DNA of 64,000 bases from Streptomyces sp. NBC_00083. Lineage in GTDB: Bacteria > Actinomycetota > Actinomycetes > Streptomycetales > Streptomycetaceae. The position numbers and the translations under genes were made by a program. The notes beneath the pieces were generated by a model that was not told where the DNA came from, ran no database searches, and was given only the letters and a program-made list of their open reading frames with translations. Location: contig NZ_JAPELY010000002.1 of NCBI RefSeq assembly GCF_026343295.1, forward strand, positions 682,001 to 746,000, in the 5' to 3' direction. Shown in pieces: positions 48,260 through 56,777 of this stretch (its first letter is position 1; every line of letters begins with the position of its first letter).

Positions 48260-49018
48260 GTGGGATTCGGCCGGGGTGGTGGCGCCGGGCGGAGCCGGTG
48301 GCTGCCGAACCAGCACGGGGCGTGGGCGATGCTCGCCGTGCCGTTCCTCGCGGGTACGTTCCTCGGGGACCCGCGCTGGGCGCAGCTGCCGCTCTTCGCG
48401 ACATGGCTGCTCGGGTACCTCGCGGTCCATCACGGCCAGCAGTGGCTGCGGCTGACCCGGATATCCCGCAACCCGCGGGCGCCGCGCCGCCATGTCCGGC
48501 CCGCGCTGTGCTTCGGCGCGGGCGCGGCGGTGTGCGGAGTCCCGCTCGCGGCCCGCCACTCCTGGCTGCTGCTCGCGGCGGCGTGCGCGGTGCCGTTCGT
48601 CGCGGTCAACTTCCTTTACGCGTACCGCAATCGGGAGCGTTCCCTGTGGAACGGGCTCGCGGCGGTCGTCCCGGCGTGCGCGATGCTGCTGGTCGCTCTG
48701 CGTCTGGGCGGCGGGTCATGGGGCTCGGGAGTCGCTCCCGCGCTCGCCTGCCTGCTGTACTTCGCGGGGACGGTGCCGTACGTGAAGACGATGATCCGCG
48801 AGCGGAACTCCCGGGCGTACTACCGGGGTTCGGTCGCGTACCACGCGACGGCGCTGCCCCTGGCCCTCCTGCTCAGCCCCTGGCTGGCGATCCCGTTCAC
48901 CCTGTACCTGACGCGAGCCGTCGCCCTGCCGGGGCGGGGGGTACGGGTGGGGGTTGTGGGGGCGGTCGAGGTGGCGGGGTCGGTGATGTTGCTCGGGGTT
49001 GTGGTGGGGGCGTTCTGA
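48260..49018 (+). CDS. YwiC-like integral membrane protein
   Basis: This 252-residue protein has about eight membrane helices. It opens with LPNQHGAWAMLAVPFLAGTF, the most conserved block of the YwiC family, and contains AVNFLYAYRNRERSLWNG and YFAGTVPYVKTMIRERNSRAYY. Bacillus ywiC lies beside narGHJI and fnr, and the present gene is divergent from narG, so the association is shared. The role is unknown; transport or cofactor handling in anaerobic respiration is plausible. GTG 48260 follows GGAGG at ideal spacing. Confidence 0.88.
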   Translation: MGFGRGGGAGRSRWLPNQHGAWAMLAVPFLAGTFLGDPRWAQLPLFATWLLGYLAVHHGQQWLRLTRISRNPRAPRRHVRPALCFGAGAAVCGVPLAARHSWLLLAAACAVPFVAVNFLYAYRNRERSLWNGLAAVVPACAMLLVALRLGGGSWGSGVAPALACLLYFAGTVPYVKTMIRERNSRAYYRGSVAYHATALPLALLLSPWLAIPFTLYLTRAVALPGRGVRVGVVGAVEVAGSVMLLGVVVGAF

Positions 49019-49075
49019 GGAAGCCCGCGCCCGCGCGGGTGGCCCCCGTGCAAGCGACCCTCCGCGCCCGGGGTG

Positions 49076-52000
49076 CTACAGCTGGCCCTTCCTCGTCAAG
49101 TAGTTGAAGCACAGCCACCCCGGCAGCACCGGCAGCCAGAAGGTGAGGAGGCGGTACAGCAGCACCGCCGACGTCGCGGTCTCGGCCGTCATGCCGGCGA
49201 TCGTGAGCGCGGTGGACAGCGCCAGCTCGACCGCGCCGACACCGCCCGGCGTCGGCGCCGCCGAGCCGAGCGCGTTGGCCGTCAGGAAGACCACCGCCAC
49301 GCTCGCGTAGCTCAGCGTGTGGTCACTGCCCGTACCGAACGCCCGGATCGACGCGTCGAGGCACATCACGAACACGCCGGTCAGGAGCAGCATGCCGCCG
49401 ATCCCCGTGACCAGCTTCTGCGGACGCTGGAGCACGTCCAGCATGCGCGGCACCACCCCCGCGAACAGCGAGCGGACCCGGCTCACCACGAACTTGCGCA
49501 GGAACGGCACCGCGGTCACGACCAGGATCAGGACGGCCGCCGTGAGCAGCCCCGCGATCACCGTGCGGGACGGCGACAGCTCCGAGGTCTGCTCGGTACC
49601 GGTCACGTACCCGAAGATCAGCAGCAGCGAGATGTGCGAGGCCAGCCCGAAGAGCTGCGACGCGCCCACACTCGCCACCGCGAGCCCCGGCCGCACCCCC
49701 GCACGCTGCAGGAAGCGCGTGTTGAGGGCGACACCGCCGACCGCGGCCGGCGCCACCAGCTTCACGAACGACCCCGCGACCTGCGCGACCACCGCCCGCC
49801 AGAACGGCACCCGCTCCGGTACGAAGCCGAGCAGGCTGGCCGCGGCGGCCGGATAGGACAGCGCCGAGAACAGCGCGGCGGCCGCGACCCAGCCCCACTG
49901 GGCGTTCGCGACCAGCTCGCCGAACTTGATGTTGGTGAGCTGCACCAGCAGGAAGTACGCCGCGAAGGCGCCCGCCACGAAACTGATCAGCGTCTTCACC
50001 TTGATGCGTTCAAGACGCACCGGCTCCACCGGGGCCAGCGGCCGGATCAGCAGCACCTGGTGGCGGATCTGGGTGAGCAGATCGTCCTCGTGCGCCTCGT
50101 CGAGCGCCTCGTCGATGGCCACCTTCTCGGCCTTCTTCTCGGCCTTGACCGCCTTGCGGTCCTCCGGGGCGGCCACGGCCTCGGGGTGCGCCGCCGCCTC
50201 CTTCGCCGCGGCGGCCTCCGCGGCCTTCGCCTCGCGCGCCGCGTCCGACGCGTCGAGCACCGCCTCGCGCTCGCGCTGCGCCTGCTCGCGCCCGAGCCTG
50301 CGCAGCGTCGCGCGGGTGGAGCGGCTCAGCGCGATGGGCTGGAGCAGCGGAAGGCTGTCGGCGACCGCGTCGGGGCCGAGCACATCGAGCGCGGACGCGA
50401 CCGAACGCTCGGCGCCGACCCGCAGGCCGAGCGTGGTGAGCAGCTGGGCGACGTCCATCCGGAGCACGATGTCGCCGGCCGCGATCTCGCCGCCGCGCAG
50501 ATCCGTCACGATCACACTGCCGGAACGATCCACCAGGATCGCGTCCCCGGCCAGCCTGCGGTGCGCGATCCGCCGCGACTGGAGCGCCTCGACCTGCCGC
50601 CACGTCTCGCGCAGCAGGTCGTCGGTGATCTCCTTGTCGTCAAGGGAGTCCAGGGAGCGCCCGCCGGTGTGCTCGTAGACCAGCATCACGGCGTCCGGGC
50701 CGAGTTCGGAGGTGGCGATCAGTTTGGGCGCGTTGGCCCCGGCCGCGATGGCCGCGTACGCGAGCAGCGCCTCCTGCTCCAGGGCCTGCCGCAGCGACTG
50801 GATCGAGCGGCGGGTGGTGATGGAGCGCAGCGTCAGACGGCGCCAGACCCGGTAGAAGAAGCCCTGTGCCTGCTGTTCGCGGTCGACGACCGTGACGTCG
50901 AGCGGCGGGCCGTCCTCCAGGGTGACGAGATAGCGCCGGCCCCGCTCGCCCTGCTCCATCGAGTCCGGTACGTCCTCGGCGCGCAGCGCGGTCACCGGGT
51001 TGAAGCCGACGTGGCGCAGGCCCGCGAGGAGGGTCTGCCCGGTGGGCCGCACATTGGGCGAGCCGACCGCGTAGAGCGTTCCGTACGCGACGGTCCAGCC
51101 GATGAGGATCGTCACCATGATCGAGAACGGGGTGGTCTGGCCGCCGACGAGAACCGCGAAGGAGTTGAGCAGCAGCACCGCCCACAGCGCCACCCGCCAC
51201 CGTGGTCTGCGGGCCATGCCGACGGCCGTCATGTAGGCGATGACGGGGGCGAGGTAGCCGTGCACGGGGTCGGTGAGGGTGCCGGACGCGGACTGCTGGG
51301 TCAGCGCCTCGGTGATCGAGCCGGGCGCCGATTTGGCGACCCACAGGTCGGTGGCGAGCGCCACGCCGTGCGCGAGGACGGCGGCGAGCACACCGTCCGC
51401 GATCCGCAGCCCGTCGCGTTTGATCAGCCGTTCGATCGCGAAGGCGACGGGCAGCACGAGGACGGCGATGCTGGAGGCGAGCCCGGCGAGCCGGATCAGG
51501 ACGTCGGGGGTGCCGGTGGTGCCCTTGGTGATGTCGTCCTCGAGGCCGGACGTGGTGCCGTGCGCGAACGCGGCGATGGCGAGGACGACGGCGATCGCCA
51601 GGACGCCGGTGAGCAGCCGCAGCAGGTCGGAGGGGCGGTGCACGCGTGCGGGCAGCAGCGGTTCGTCCACGGAGACGCGCTCGATGGCCCCGGAGTCCTC
51701 ACACCGCCCGCCCCCGGCCTCCCCGGTCTCCCCGTCCTCACCGTCGGAAAGCCCGGCTCCCTGCGCGCCCTCGGGCCCCCCTGGGCCCGAAGCGCCCGAG
51801 GCGTCCTCGGGCCCCGCGGGGGATTCGGAGTCGGAGGATCCGGTCGTGCCGGCCGGTGTTCCGGGGGCGTCCGTGGACGCCGGGTCCTGGGACGCGGCGG
51901 CCTGCCGCCCCGCTTCGGGGCTGCTGCTCGCCGCCGCCTCGGGTGGCTGCACGCCCCGCTCCTTCGCCGACTCGTCCGTCTTGTCTCTGTCTCGTATCAC
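49076..52000 (-). CDS. Kinase-like plus LPG-synthase-TM (UPF0104) fusion
   Basis: The product has 974 residues in four parts. There is an acidic, disordered N-terminus (1-120). A first membrane block of about six helices (125-325) follows. A protein-kinase-like cytoplasmic domain (about 345-560) has RIAHRRLAGDAILVDRSGSVIVTDLRGGE in the catalytic-loop position; the kinase HRD and DFG motifs are degenerate (AHRRL, TDLRG), so activity is doubtful. After an Ala/Glu/Lys-rich coiled segment (about 585-640) comes the C-terminal lysylphosphatidylglycerol-synthase-type membrane domain (SAAPTPGGVGAVELALS is its hallmark). Probably a lipid flippase or transferase regulated by the central domain. GTG start at 52000. 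Confidence 0.85.
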   Translation of the reverse strand: MIRDRDKTDESAKERGVQPPEAAASSSPEAGRQAAASQDPASTDAPGTPAGTTGSSDSESPAGPEDASGASGPGGPEGAQGAGLSDGEDGETGEAGGGRCEDSGAIERVSVDEPLLPARVHRPSDLLRLLTGVLAIAVVLAIAAFAHGTTSGLEDDITKGTTGTPDVLIRLAGLASSIAVLVLPVAFAIERLIKRDGLRIADGVLAAVLAHGVALATDLWVAKSAPGSITEALTQQSASGTLTDPVHGYLAPVIAYMTAVGMARRPRWRVALWAVLLLNSFAVLVGGQTTPFSIMVTILIGWTVAYGTLYAVGSPNVRPTGQTLLAGLRHVGFNPVTALRAEDVPDSMEQGERGRRYLVTLEDGPPLDVTVVDREQQAQGFFYRVWRRLTLRSITTRRSIQSLRQALEQEALLAYAAIAAGANAPKLIATSELGPDAVMLVYEHTGGRSLDSLDDKEITDDLLRETWRQVEALQSRRIAHRRLAGDAILVDRSGSVIVTDLRGGEIAAGDIVLRMDVAQLLTTLGLRVGAERSVASALDVLGPDAVADSLPLLQPIALSRSTRATLRRLGREQAQREREAVLDASDAAREAKAAEAAAAKEAAAHPEAVAAPEDRKAVKAEKKAEKVAIDEALDEAHEDDLLTQIRHQVLLIRPLAPVEPVRLERIKVKTLISFVAGAFAAYFLLVQLTNIKFGELVANAQWGWVAAAALFSALSYPAAAASLLGFVPERVPFWRAVVAQVAGSFVKLVAPAAVGGVALNTRFLQRAGVRPGLAVASVGASQLFGLASHISLLLIFGYVTGTEQTSELSPSRTVIAGLLTAAVLILVVTAVPFLRKFVVSRVRSLFAGVVPRMLDVLQRPQKLVTGIGGMLLLTGVFVMCLDASIRAFGTGSDHTLSYASVAVVFLTANALGSAAPTPGGVGAVELALSTALTIAGMTAETATSAVLLYRLLTFWLPVLPGWLCFNYLTRKGQL

Positions 52001-52170
52001 CGCTCACCGCCCGCATGATGGTGGCATGTCCAGAGATCCCAGAGGGGCAGCAGGGTGTATTCGCCGGGCGTGCGCGGTGTGACTTGCGCCCCTTCGCCAC
52101 GCCCCGAACCCGTCCCCGCACAGGAGCGGACCCGGGGCGGCTGTCGGTGGCGTACGGCAGGATGGGGCGG

Positions 52171-52572
52171 ATGAGCGAGCAGCGCAGGGACCGGGCGGGC
52201 GAGCCGCCCGAGCTTCCCGAGTACGCGGAACGGGTGCTCGACGTGGCCGAGCACATTCCGCCCGGCCGGGTGATGACGTACGGGGACGTCGCCGAATGGC
52301 TCGGCGAGGGAGGGCCGCGCCAGGTCGGCCGGGTCATGGCGCTCTACGGCGCCGCGGCGCCCTGGTGGCGCGTGGTGCGCTCGGACGGCGCGCTGCTGCC
52401 CGGCCACGAACTGCGCGCCCTCGGCCACTACCGGGACGAGGCCACACCGCTGCGCGAGGCCGGCCGGTCCGCCGAGGGGCACCTGCCCCGGCTCGACATG
52501 AAGCGGGCACGCTGGGACGGCCACGGCGGCGGCACGGTCGGCGGGCTCGGCGGCGAGGCGGCTCATACCTGA
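52171..52572 (+). CDS. Alkyltransferase-like (ATL) MGMT-family protein
   Basis: This 133-residue protein has the DNA-binding half of O6-methylguanine-DNA methyltransferase: RVLDVAEHIPPGRVMTYGDV, AEWLG, GPRQVGRVMALYGAAAPWWRV. The active-site PCHR is replaced by PWWR, so it cannot accept an alkyl group. ATL proteins bind alkylated bases and hand them to nucleotide excision repair. The C-terminal tail is glycine-rich. An in-frame ATG three codons earlier (52162) is possible. It sits directly before adnA in a repair neighbourhood, as does the MGMT-like gene in mycobacteria. Confidence 0.88.
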   Translation: MSEQRRDRAGEPPELPEYAERVLDVAEHIPPGRVMTYGDVAEWLGEGGPRQVGRVMALYGAAAPWWRVVRSDGALLPGHELRALGHYRDEATPLREAGRSAEGHLPRLDMKRARWDGHGGGTVGGLGGEAAHT

Positions 52573-52733
52573 CAGCTTGTGGCATCCCGCGTCGCCCCGG
52601 GCGGCCGGAGGACCGTACGGATGACCCGCTGCGTCGCGGGCACGGTTCGGCGTACCGTCGAGGGTCCGCGCCGAGCGCGCGGTTCCCGCACTCACCATCA
52701 CGACCAGCACACCCACCAGGACCGGCGATCCAC

Positions 52734-55700
52734 GTGAGCTCCTCCTCCTCCACCGGGCGTACGGCGTACCAACAGGTGCGCCGGGCGGCCCCCGGCGCGT
52801 ACCGGCTGGTGCGCACACCGCCGGCCCCGGTGGAGCCCCCTCTCCTTGACGCACCCCAGCGCAGGGTGGTTGACCACCGCGCGGGTCCACTTCTGGTGCT
52901 CGCGGGACCCGGCACCGGCAAGACCACCACCCTGGTCGAGGCCGTCGCGGCCAAGGTGGCGGCGGGCGCCGACCCCGAGCGGATCCTGGTGCTCACCTTC
53001 AGCCGCAAGGCCGCCGTGGAACTCCGCGACCGCATGGCGCTGCGCCTCGGCGCCGGCACGAAGAGCCCGCAGGCCACCACCTTCCACTCCTACTGCTACG
53101 CCCTGGTCAGGGCCCACCAGGACGCCGAGCTCTTCCGTGAACCGCTGCGCCTGCTGTCCGGGCCCGAACAGGACGTGGCCGTACGCGACCTCCTGGCCGG
53201 CCAGATCGACCTCCAGCGCACCGGCCTCGCCCATGTGCGCTGGCCCGACGAGCTGCGCGCCTGCCTCACCACGCGCGGCTTCGCCGACGAGGTCCGCGCG
53301 GTCCTCGCCCGCAGCCGCGAACTGGGCCTCGGCCCGGACGAGCTGGCCCGCTTCGCCGAGCGCGCAGGACGTCCGGACTGGACGGCCGCCGCGGCCTTCC
53401 TCGCCGAATACCTCGACGTGCTCGACCTCCAGGGCGTCCTCGACTACGCGGAGCTGGTGCACCGCGCGGTACTGCTCGCGGACCGCACCCCGCTGCCCTC
53501 CTACGACGCGGTGTTCGTCGACGAGTACCAGGACACCGACCCCGCGCAGGTACGCCTCCTCACGGCGCTCGCGGGCGGCGGACGCACCCTGGTCGCGTTC
53601 GGCGACCCCGACCAGTCGATCTACACCTTCCGGGGCGCCGACATCAACGGCATCCTCGACTTCCCCGACACCTTCGCGCGGACCGACGGAACGCCCGCGC
53701 CGGTCGAAGTCCTCACCACCTCGCGCCGCTCCGGCACCGCGCTCCTGGACGCGACGCGGCTCCTGACGCGCCGCATGCCGATGCCGCGGCTGCCCGCCGA
53801 ACAGGTCCGCGCCCACCGCGACCTGCGGCCGACCCGCACCGGCGGCCGGGTCGAGACGTACACCTATCCGACGGCCTCCACCGAACTCGACAACATCGCC
53901 GACCTGCTGCGCCGCGCCCACCTCGAAGAGGGCGTCCCGTGGCAGGAGATGGCGGTCCTGGTCCGCGCGAGCACCCGCGCCATCCCGGCGCTGCGCCGCG
54001 CCCTGACCACCGCGGGCGTCCCCGTCGACACCTCCGGCGCCGACACCCCGCTGCGCGACGAGCCCGCGGTGGCGCCCCTCCTGACGGCGCTGCGGGTGGT
54101 CGCGGAGGCGGCGCTCGGCCGCGCCGGGCAGGGCCCCGCGGCGCCCGCGCCCCCGCGGGTCAGCCTGATCCACCCCGGCCGGACCGCGCCGGCCGAGCCC
54201 GCCGCGCCCCCCGCCGGACTCGACACCGAAACCGCGCACACCCTGCTCACCTCGCCGCTCGGCGGCATGGACACCGCCGACCTGCGGCGCCTCGGCCGGG
54301 CCCTGCGCGACGAGGAGCGGGCCGCCGGGGCCCGCGTTCCCGCGCCCTCCGACGTGCTGCTCGCCCGCGCCCTCGCCGAACCCGAACGGCTCGTCGCGCA
54401 CGACCCCTCGTACGCCCGCGGCGCCCAGCGCCTGGCCGCGCTGCTGCGCAAGGCACGTGAACTCCTCGAAGGCGGCGGCACCGCGGCCGAGGCACTGTGG
54501 GAGCTGTGGAACGGCACCCCGTGGCCGGGGCGCCTGGAGCGCTCGGCCCTGCGTGGCGGACCCGGCGGGCGCGCCGCCGACCGCGACCTCGACGCGGTGT
54601 GCGCCCTGTTCGACACCGCGGCCCGCGCCGAGGAACGCACCGGAGGGCGGGGCGCGCTCAACTTCCTCGACGAGGTCGACGCGCAGGACATAGCGGCCGA
54701 CACCCTCACCCGCAGGGCGGCCCGCCCGGACGCGGTCCGCGTCATGACCGCCCACCGCTCCAAGGGCCTGGAGTGGAGCCTCGTCGTGGTGGCCGGAGTC
54801 CAGGAAGGGCTCTGGCCCGACCTGCGCCGGCGCGGCTCGCTCCTGGAGGCCGACCGCATCGGACGCGACGGCCTGGCCGAGCCGCTCACCCCGGGCGCGC
54901 TCCTCGCCGAGGAACGGCGCCTGTTCTACGTGGCGGCGACCCGCGCCCGCGACCGCCTGATCGTGACCGCCGTGAAGGCGCCCGCCGACGACGGCGACCA
55001 GCCGTCCCGCTTCCTCACCGAGTTGGGCGTCGAGCCCCGCGACACCACCGGCCGCCCCCGCCGCCCCCTCGCGGTCGCGGCGCTCGTCGCCGAACTGCGC
55101 GCCACCACCGTCGACCCGGCGGCCTCCGACGCGCTGCGCGAGGCCGCCGCCGAACGCCTGGGCCGGCTTGCCGCGCTCACCGACGACGAGGGCCAGCCGC
55201 TGGTCCCGGCGGCGCACCCGCACCGCTGGTGGGGCCTGTACGACCCGACCCGCTCCGAGGTCCCGCTGCGCGACCGCGAGCTGCCCCTCGCGCTGTCCGG
55301 CAGCGCCCTCGACCAGCTCGCCAACACGTGTGCGCTGCAATGGTTCCTCGGCCGCGAAGTGAAGGCGGACGCGCCGGCGACGGCCGCGCAGGGCTTCGGC
55401 AACGTGGTCCACGTCCTCGCCGACGAGGTCGCCTCCGGCCGTACGCCCGCCGACCTGGCCGTCCTCATGGAACGGCTCGACTCCGTGTGGGACGCGCTCG
55501 CCTTCGACGCGCCCTGGAAGTCGCTCCAGGAGAAGCAGAACGCGCGCGCCGCCCTGGAGCGGTTCCTCCAGTGGCACACCCTCGACCGCGCCGGCCGCAC
55601 CCCGGTCGCCACGGAACACGGCTTCGACGTGACCCTGGAGGCGGGGGAGTACGCCGTCCGCATCCGGGGCTCCATGGACCGGGTGGAGCAGGACGTCGAG

Positions 55701-56087
55701 GGCCGCGCCTACGTGGTCGACTTCAAGACCGGCAAGCAGGCGCCGACGGCGGCCGAGGTCGCCGCCCACCCGCAGCTGGCCGTCTACCAGCTGGCGGTCC
55801 GCGAGGGCGCCCTGGACGAGGCCTTCGACGGCCGCCGCCCCGACCCCGCGGGCGCGGAACTCGTCCACCTCCGTCAGGCCGCGCCCCAGCGCGAGGGCGG
55901 CGAGGCGTACCCCAAGGTGCAGTCCCAGCAGCCCCTGGAGGGCGAATGGGTCGGCGACCTCCTCGCGACGGCGGCGGGCAAGGTCCTGGACGAACACTTC
56001 ACCCCGACACCGGGCACGCACTGCACCCACTGCACGTTCCGCGCCTCCTGCACGGCCCAGCCGGAGGGGAGGCAGGTGGTGGAGTAG
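52734..56087 (+). CDS. adnA: AdnA-type helicase-nuclease subunit
   Basis: The 1117-residue first subunit of the AdnAB recombination machine. Helicase: Walker A AGPGTGKTTTLVEAV (about residues 60-75), TFSRKAAVELRDRM, Walker B VFVDEYQDTDPAQV, GDPDQSIYTFRGAD, and VMTAHRSKGLEWSLVVV. The C-terminal RecB-type nuclease contains YVVDFKTGKQ. A cysteine in LANTCALQW and three in CTHCTFRASC resemble the iron-sulfur staple of AddB-type nucleases. With AdnB it would resect double-strand breaks. GTG 52734 lacks a strong ribosome-binding site. The assignment as A rather than B rests on gene order matching mycobacteria. Confidence 0.88.
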   Translation: MSSSSSTGRTAYQQVRRAAPGAYRLVRTPPAPVEPPLLDAPQRRVVDHRAGPLLVLAGPGTGKTTTLVEAVAAKVAAGADPERILVLTFSRKAAVELRDRMALRLGAGTKSPQATTFHSYCYALVRAHQDAELFREPLRLLSGPEQDVAVRDLLAGQIDLQRTGLAHVRWPDELRACLTTRGFADEVRAVLARSRELGLGPDELARFAERAGRPDWTAAAAFLAEYLDVLDLQGVLDYAELVHRAVLLADRTPLPSYDAVFVDEYQDTDPAQVRLLTALAGGGRTLVAFGDPDQSIYTFRGADINGILDFPDTFARTDGTPAPVEVLTTSRRSGTALLDATRLLTRRMPMPRLPAEQVRAHRDLRPTRTGGRVETYTYPTASTELDNIADLLRRAHLEEGVPWQEMAVLVRASTRAIPALRRALTTAGVPVDTSGADTPLRDEPAVAPLLTALRVVAEAALGRAGQGPAAPAPPRVSLIHPGRTAPAEPAAPPAGLDTETAHTLLTSPLGGMDTADLRRLGRALRDEERAAGARVPAPSDVLLARALAEPERLVAHDPSYARGAQRLAALLRKARELLEGGGTAAEALWELWNGTPWPGRLERSALRGGPGGRAADRDLDAVCALFDTAARAEERTGGRGALNFLDEVDAQDIAADTLTRRAARPDAVRVMTAHRSKGLEWSLVVVAGVQEGLWPDLRRRGSLLEADRIGRDGLAEPLTPGALLAEERRLFYVAATRARDRLIVTAVKAPADDGDQPSRFLTELGVEPRDTTGRPRRPLAVAALVAELRATTVDPAASDALREAAAERLGRLAALTDDEGQPLVPAAHPHRWWGLYDPTRSEVPLRDRELPLALSGSALDQLANTCALQWFLGREVKADAPATAAQGFGNVVHVLADEVASGRTPADLAVLMERLDSVWDALAFDAPWKSLQEKQNARAALERFLQWHTLDRAGRTPVATEHGFDVTLEAGEYAVRIRGSMDRVEQDVEGRAYVVDFKTGKQAPTAAEVAAHPQLAVYQLAVREGALDEAFDGRRPDPAGAELVHLRQAAPQREGGEAYPKVQSQQPLEGEWVGDLLATAAGKVLDEHFTPTPGTHCTHCTFRASCTAQPEGRQVVE

Positions 56088-56201
56088 GGCGTCGACCCGT
56101 GCGGGTCGGCTCAGGAGCCGGCGCCCCCGCCGGGCGAGCCGGTGATACGCAGTACCCCGCGCCCCGGAGCCCGCTTCCGCCCGCGAGCCGTAGAGCCGGG
56201 C

Positions 56202-56500
56202 CGCGCAGTTCCCCGCGCCCCCAAGGGGTTCGATTTCGTCTGCGGGCTGTGGGGGGCTGGTCGCGCAGTTCCCCGCGCCCCCAAGGGGTGCGTCTTCGTC
56301 TGCGGGCTGTGGGGGGCTGGTCGCGCAGTTCCCCGCGCCCCTAAGGGGTGCGTCTTCGTCTGCGGGCTGTGGGGGCTGGCCGCGCAGTTCCTCGCGCCCC
56401 TAGGGCGCGCCTTCGTCTGCGGGCTGTGGGGGGCTGGTCGCGCAGTTCCTCGCGGCCCTGGGGGCGGCTTCGTCTGCGGGCGGTGGGGGTTGGGCGCGTC
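56202..56500. repeat. 60-bp minisatellite, five units
   Basis: Units begin CGCGCAGTTCCCCGCGCCC (or with TCCTCGCG) at 56202, 56262, 56322, 56381 and 56439, so the periods are 60, 60, 59 and 58 bp. Each unit carries CTTCGTCTGCGGGCTGTGGG. The leading core is the reverse complement of the dispersed repeat at 6791 and 37134. Units decay to the right: the first two are nearly identical and the last is the most diverged. Confidence 0.9.
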
Positions 56501-56550
56501 GTTTGCCGGGCCTCTCCAGGGCGGTGCGTCTCGGCGGTGCTGTTTGGGGG

Positions 56551-56690
56551 CGCGGGGAACTGCGCGGGTGACCACGCACGGTCCGCGGACGAAGTTCTCG
56601 GGGTCCGGGGCGGAGCCCCGTGGGGGGTGTCGGGGCGGAGCCCCGTGGTGGGACGGGGCGGAGCCCAGTGGAGGGGCAGGGGCTCCGCCT
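56551..56690. repeat. Repeat core plus palindrome cluster
   Basis: A forward-orientation copy of GGGGGCGCGGGGAACTGCGC lies at about 56549-56569. Downstream, GGGGCGGAGCCCC occurs at 56607-56619 and 56632-56644, with a near copy at 56655-56666 and the opposite GGGGCTCCGCC at about 56679. These are the same elements as in the gap at 6682-7113. Confidence 0.8.
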
Positions 56691-56777
56691 CGGGAAGGAC
56701 CCTTCGCCTCGTCCGCCGCAGGCGCCCCCACCTGCACAAACCCCGCATTGTCGGCACCCCCCACTACCCTTCCAAGC

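Larger units (their letters stand above)
56088..56777. other. 690-bp repeat-filled gap between adnA and adnB
   Basis: No coding sequence is evident; open frames through it are repeat translations. It holds a 60-bp tandem array (56202-about 56500), a forward repeat core near 56551, and a cluster of GGGGCGGAGCCCC palindromes (about 56607-56690). The final 80 bp probably contain the adnB promoter: TACCCT (56765-56770) ends seven bases before the GTG, though a good -35 is missing. Confidence 0.75.

Noticed and set aside
44316-48404. narG start at 48404
   Set aside because: The extra 132 residues are proline/arginine-rich and cross the divergent promoter region and ywiC-like start.
52698-56030. 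1110-codon minus-strand frame over adnA
   Set aside because: Antisense shadow; no motif, while the plus strand has all helicase and nuclease motifs.
56202-56500. CRISPR array
   Set aside because: Units are contiguous tandem repeats of about 60 bp without unique spacers, and no cas genes are present.
56142-56777. Extension of adnB into the 60-bp repeats
   Set aside because: The translation is the repeat read through (repeated FVCGLWGAGRAVPRAPKG); the helicase resemblance starts only after the GTG at 56778.
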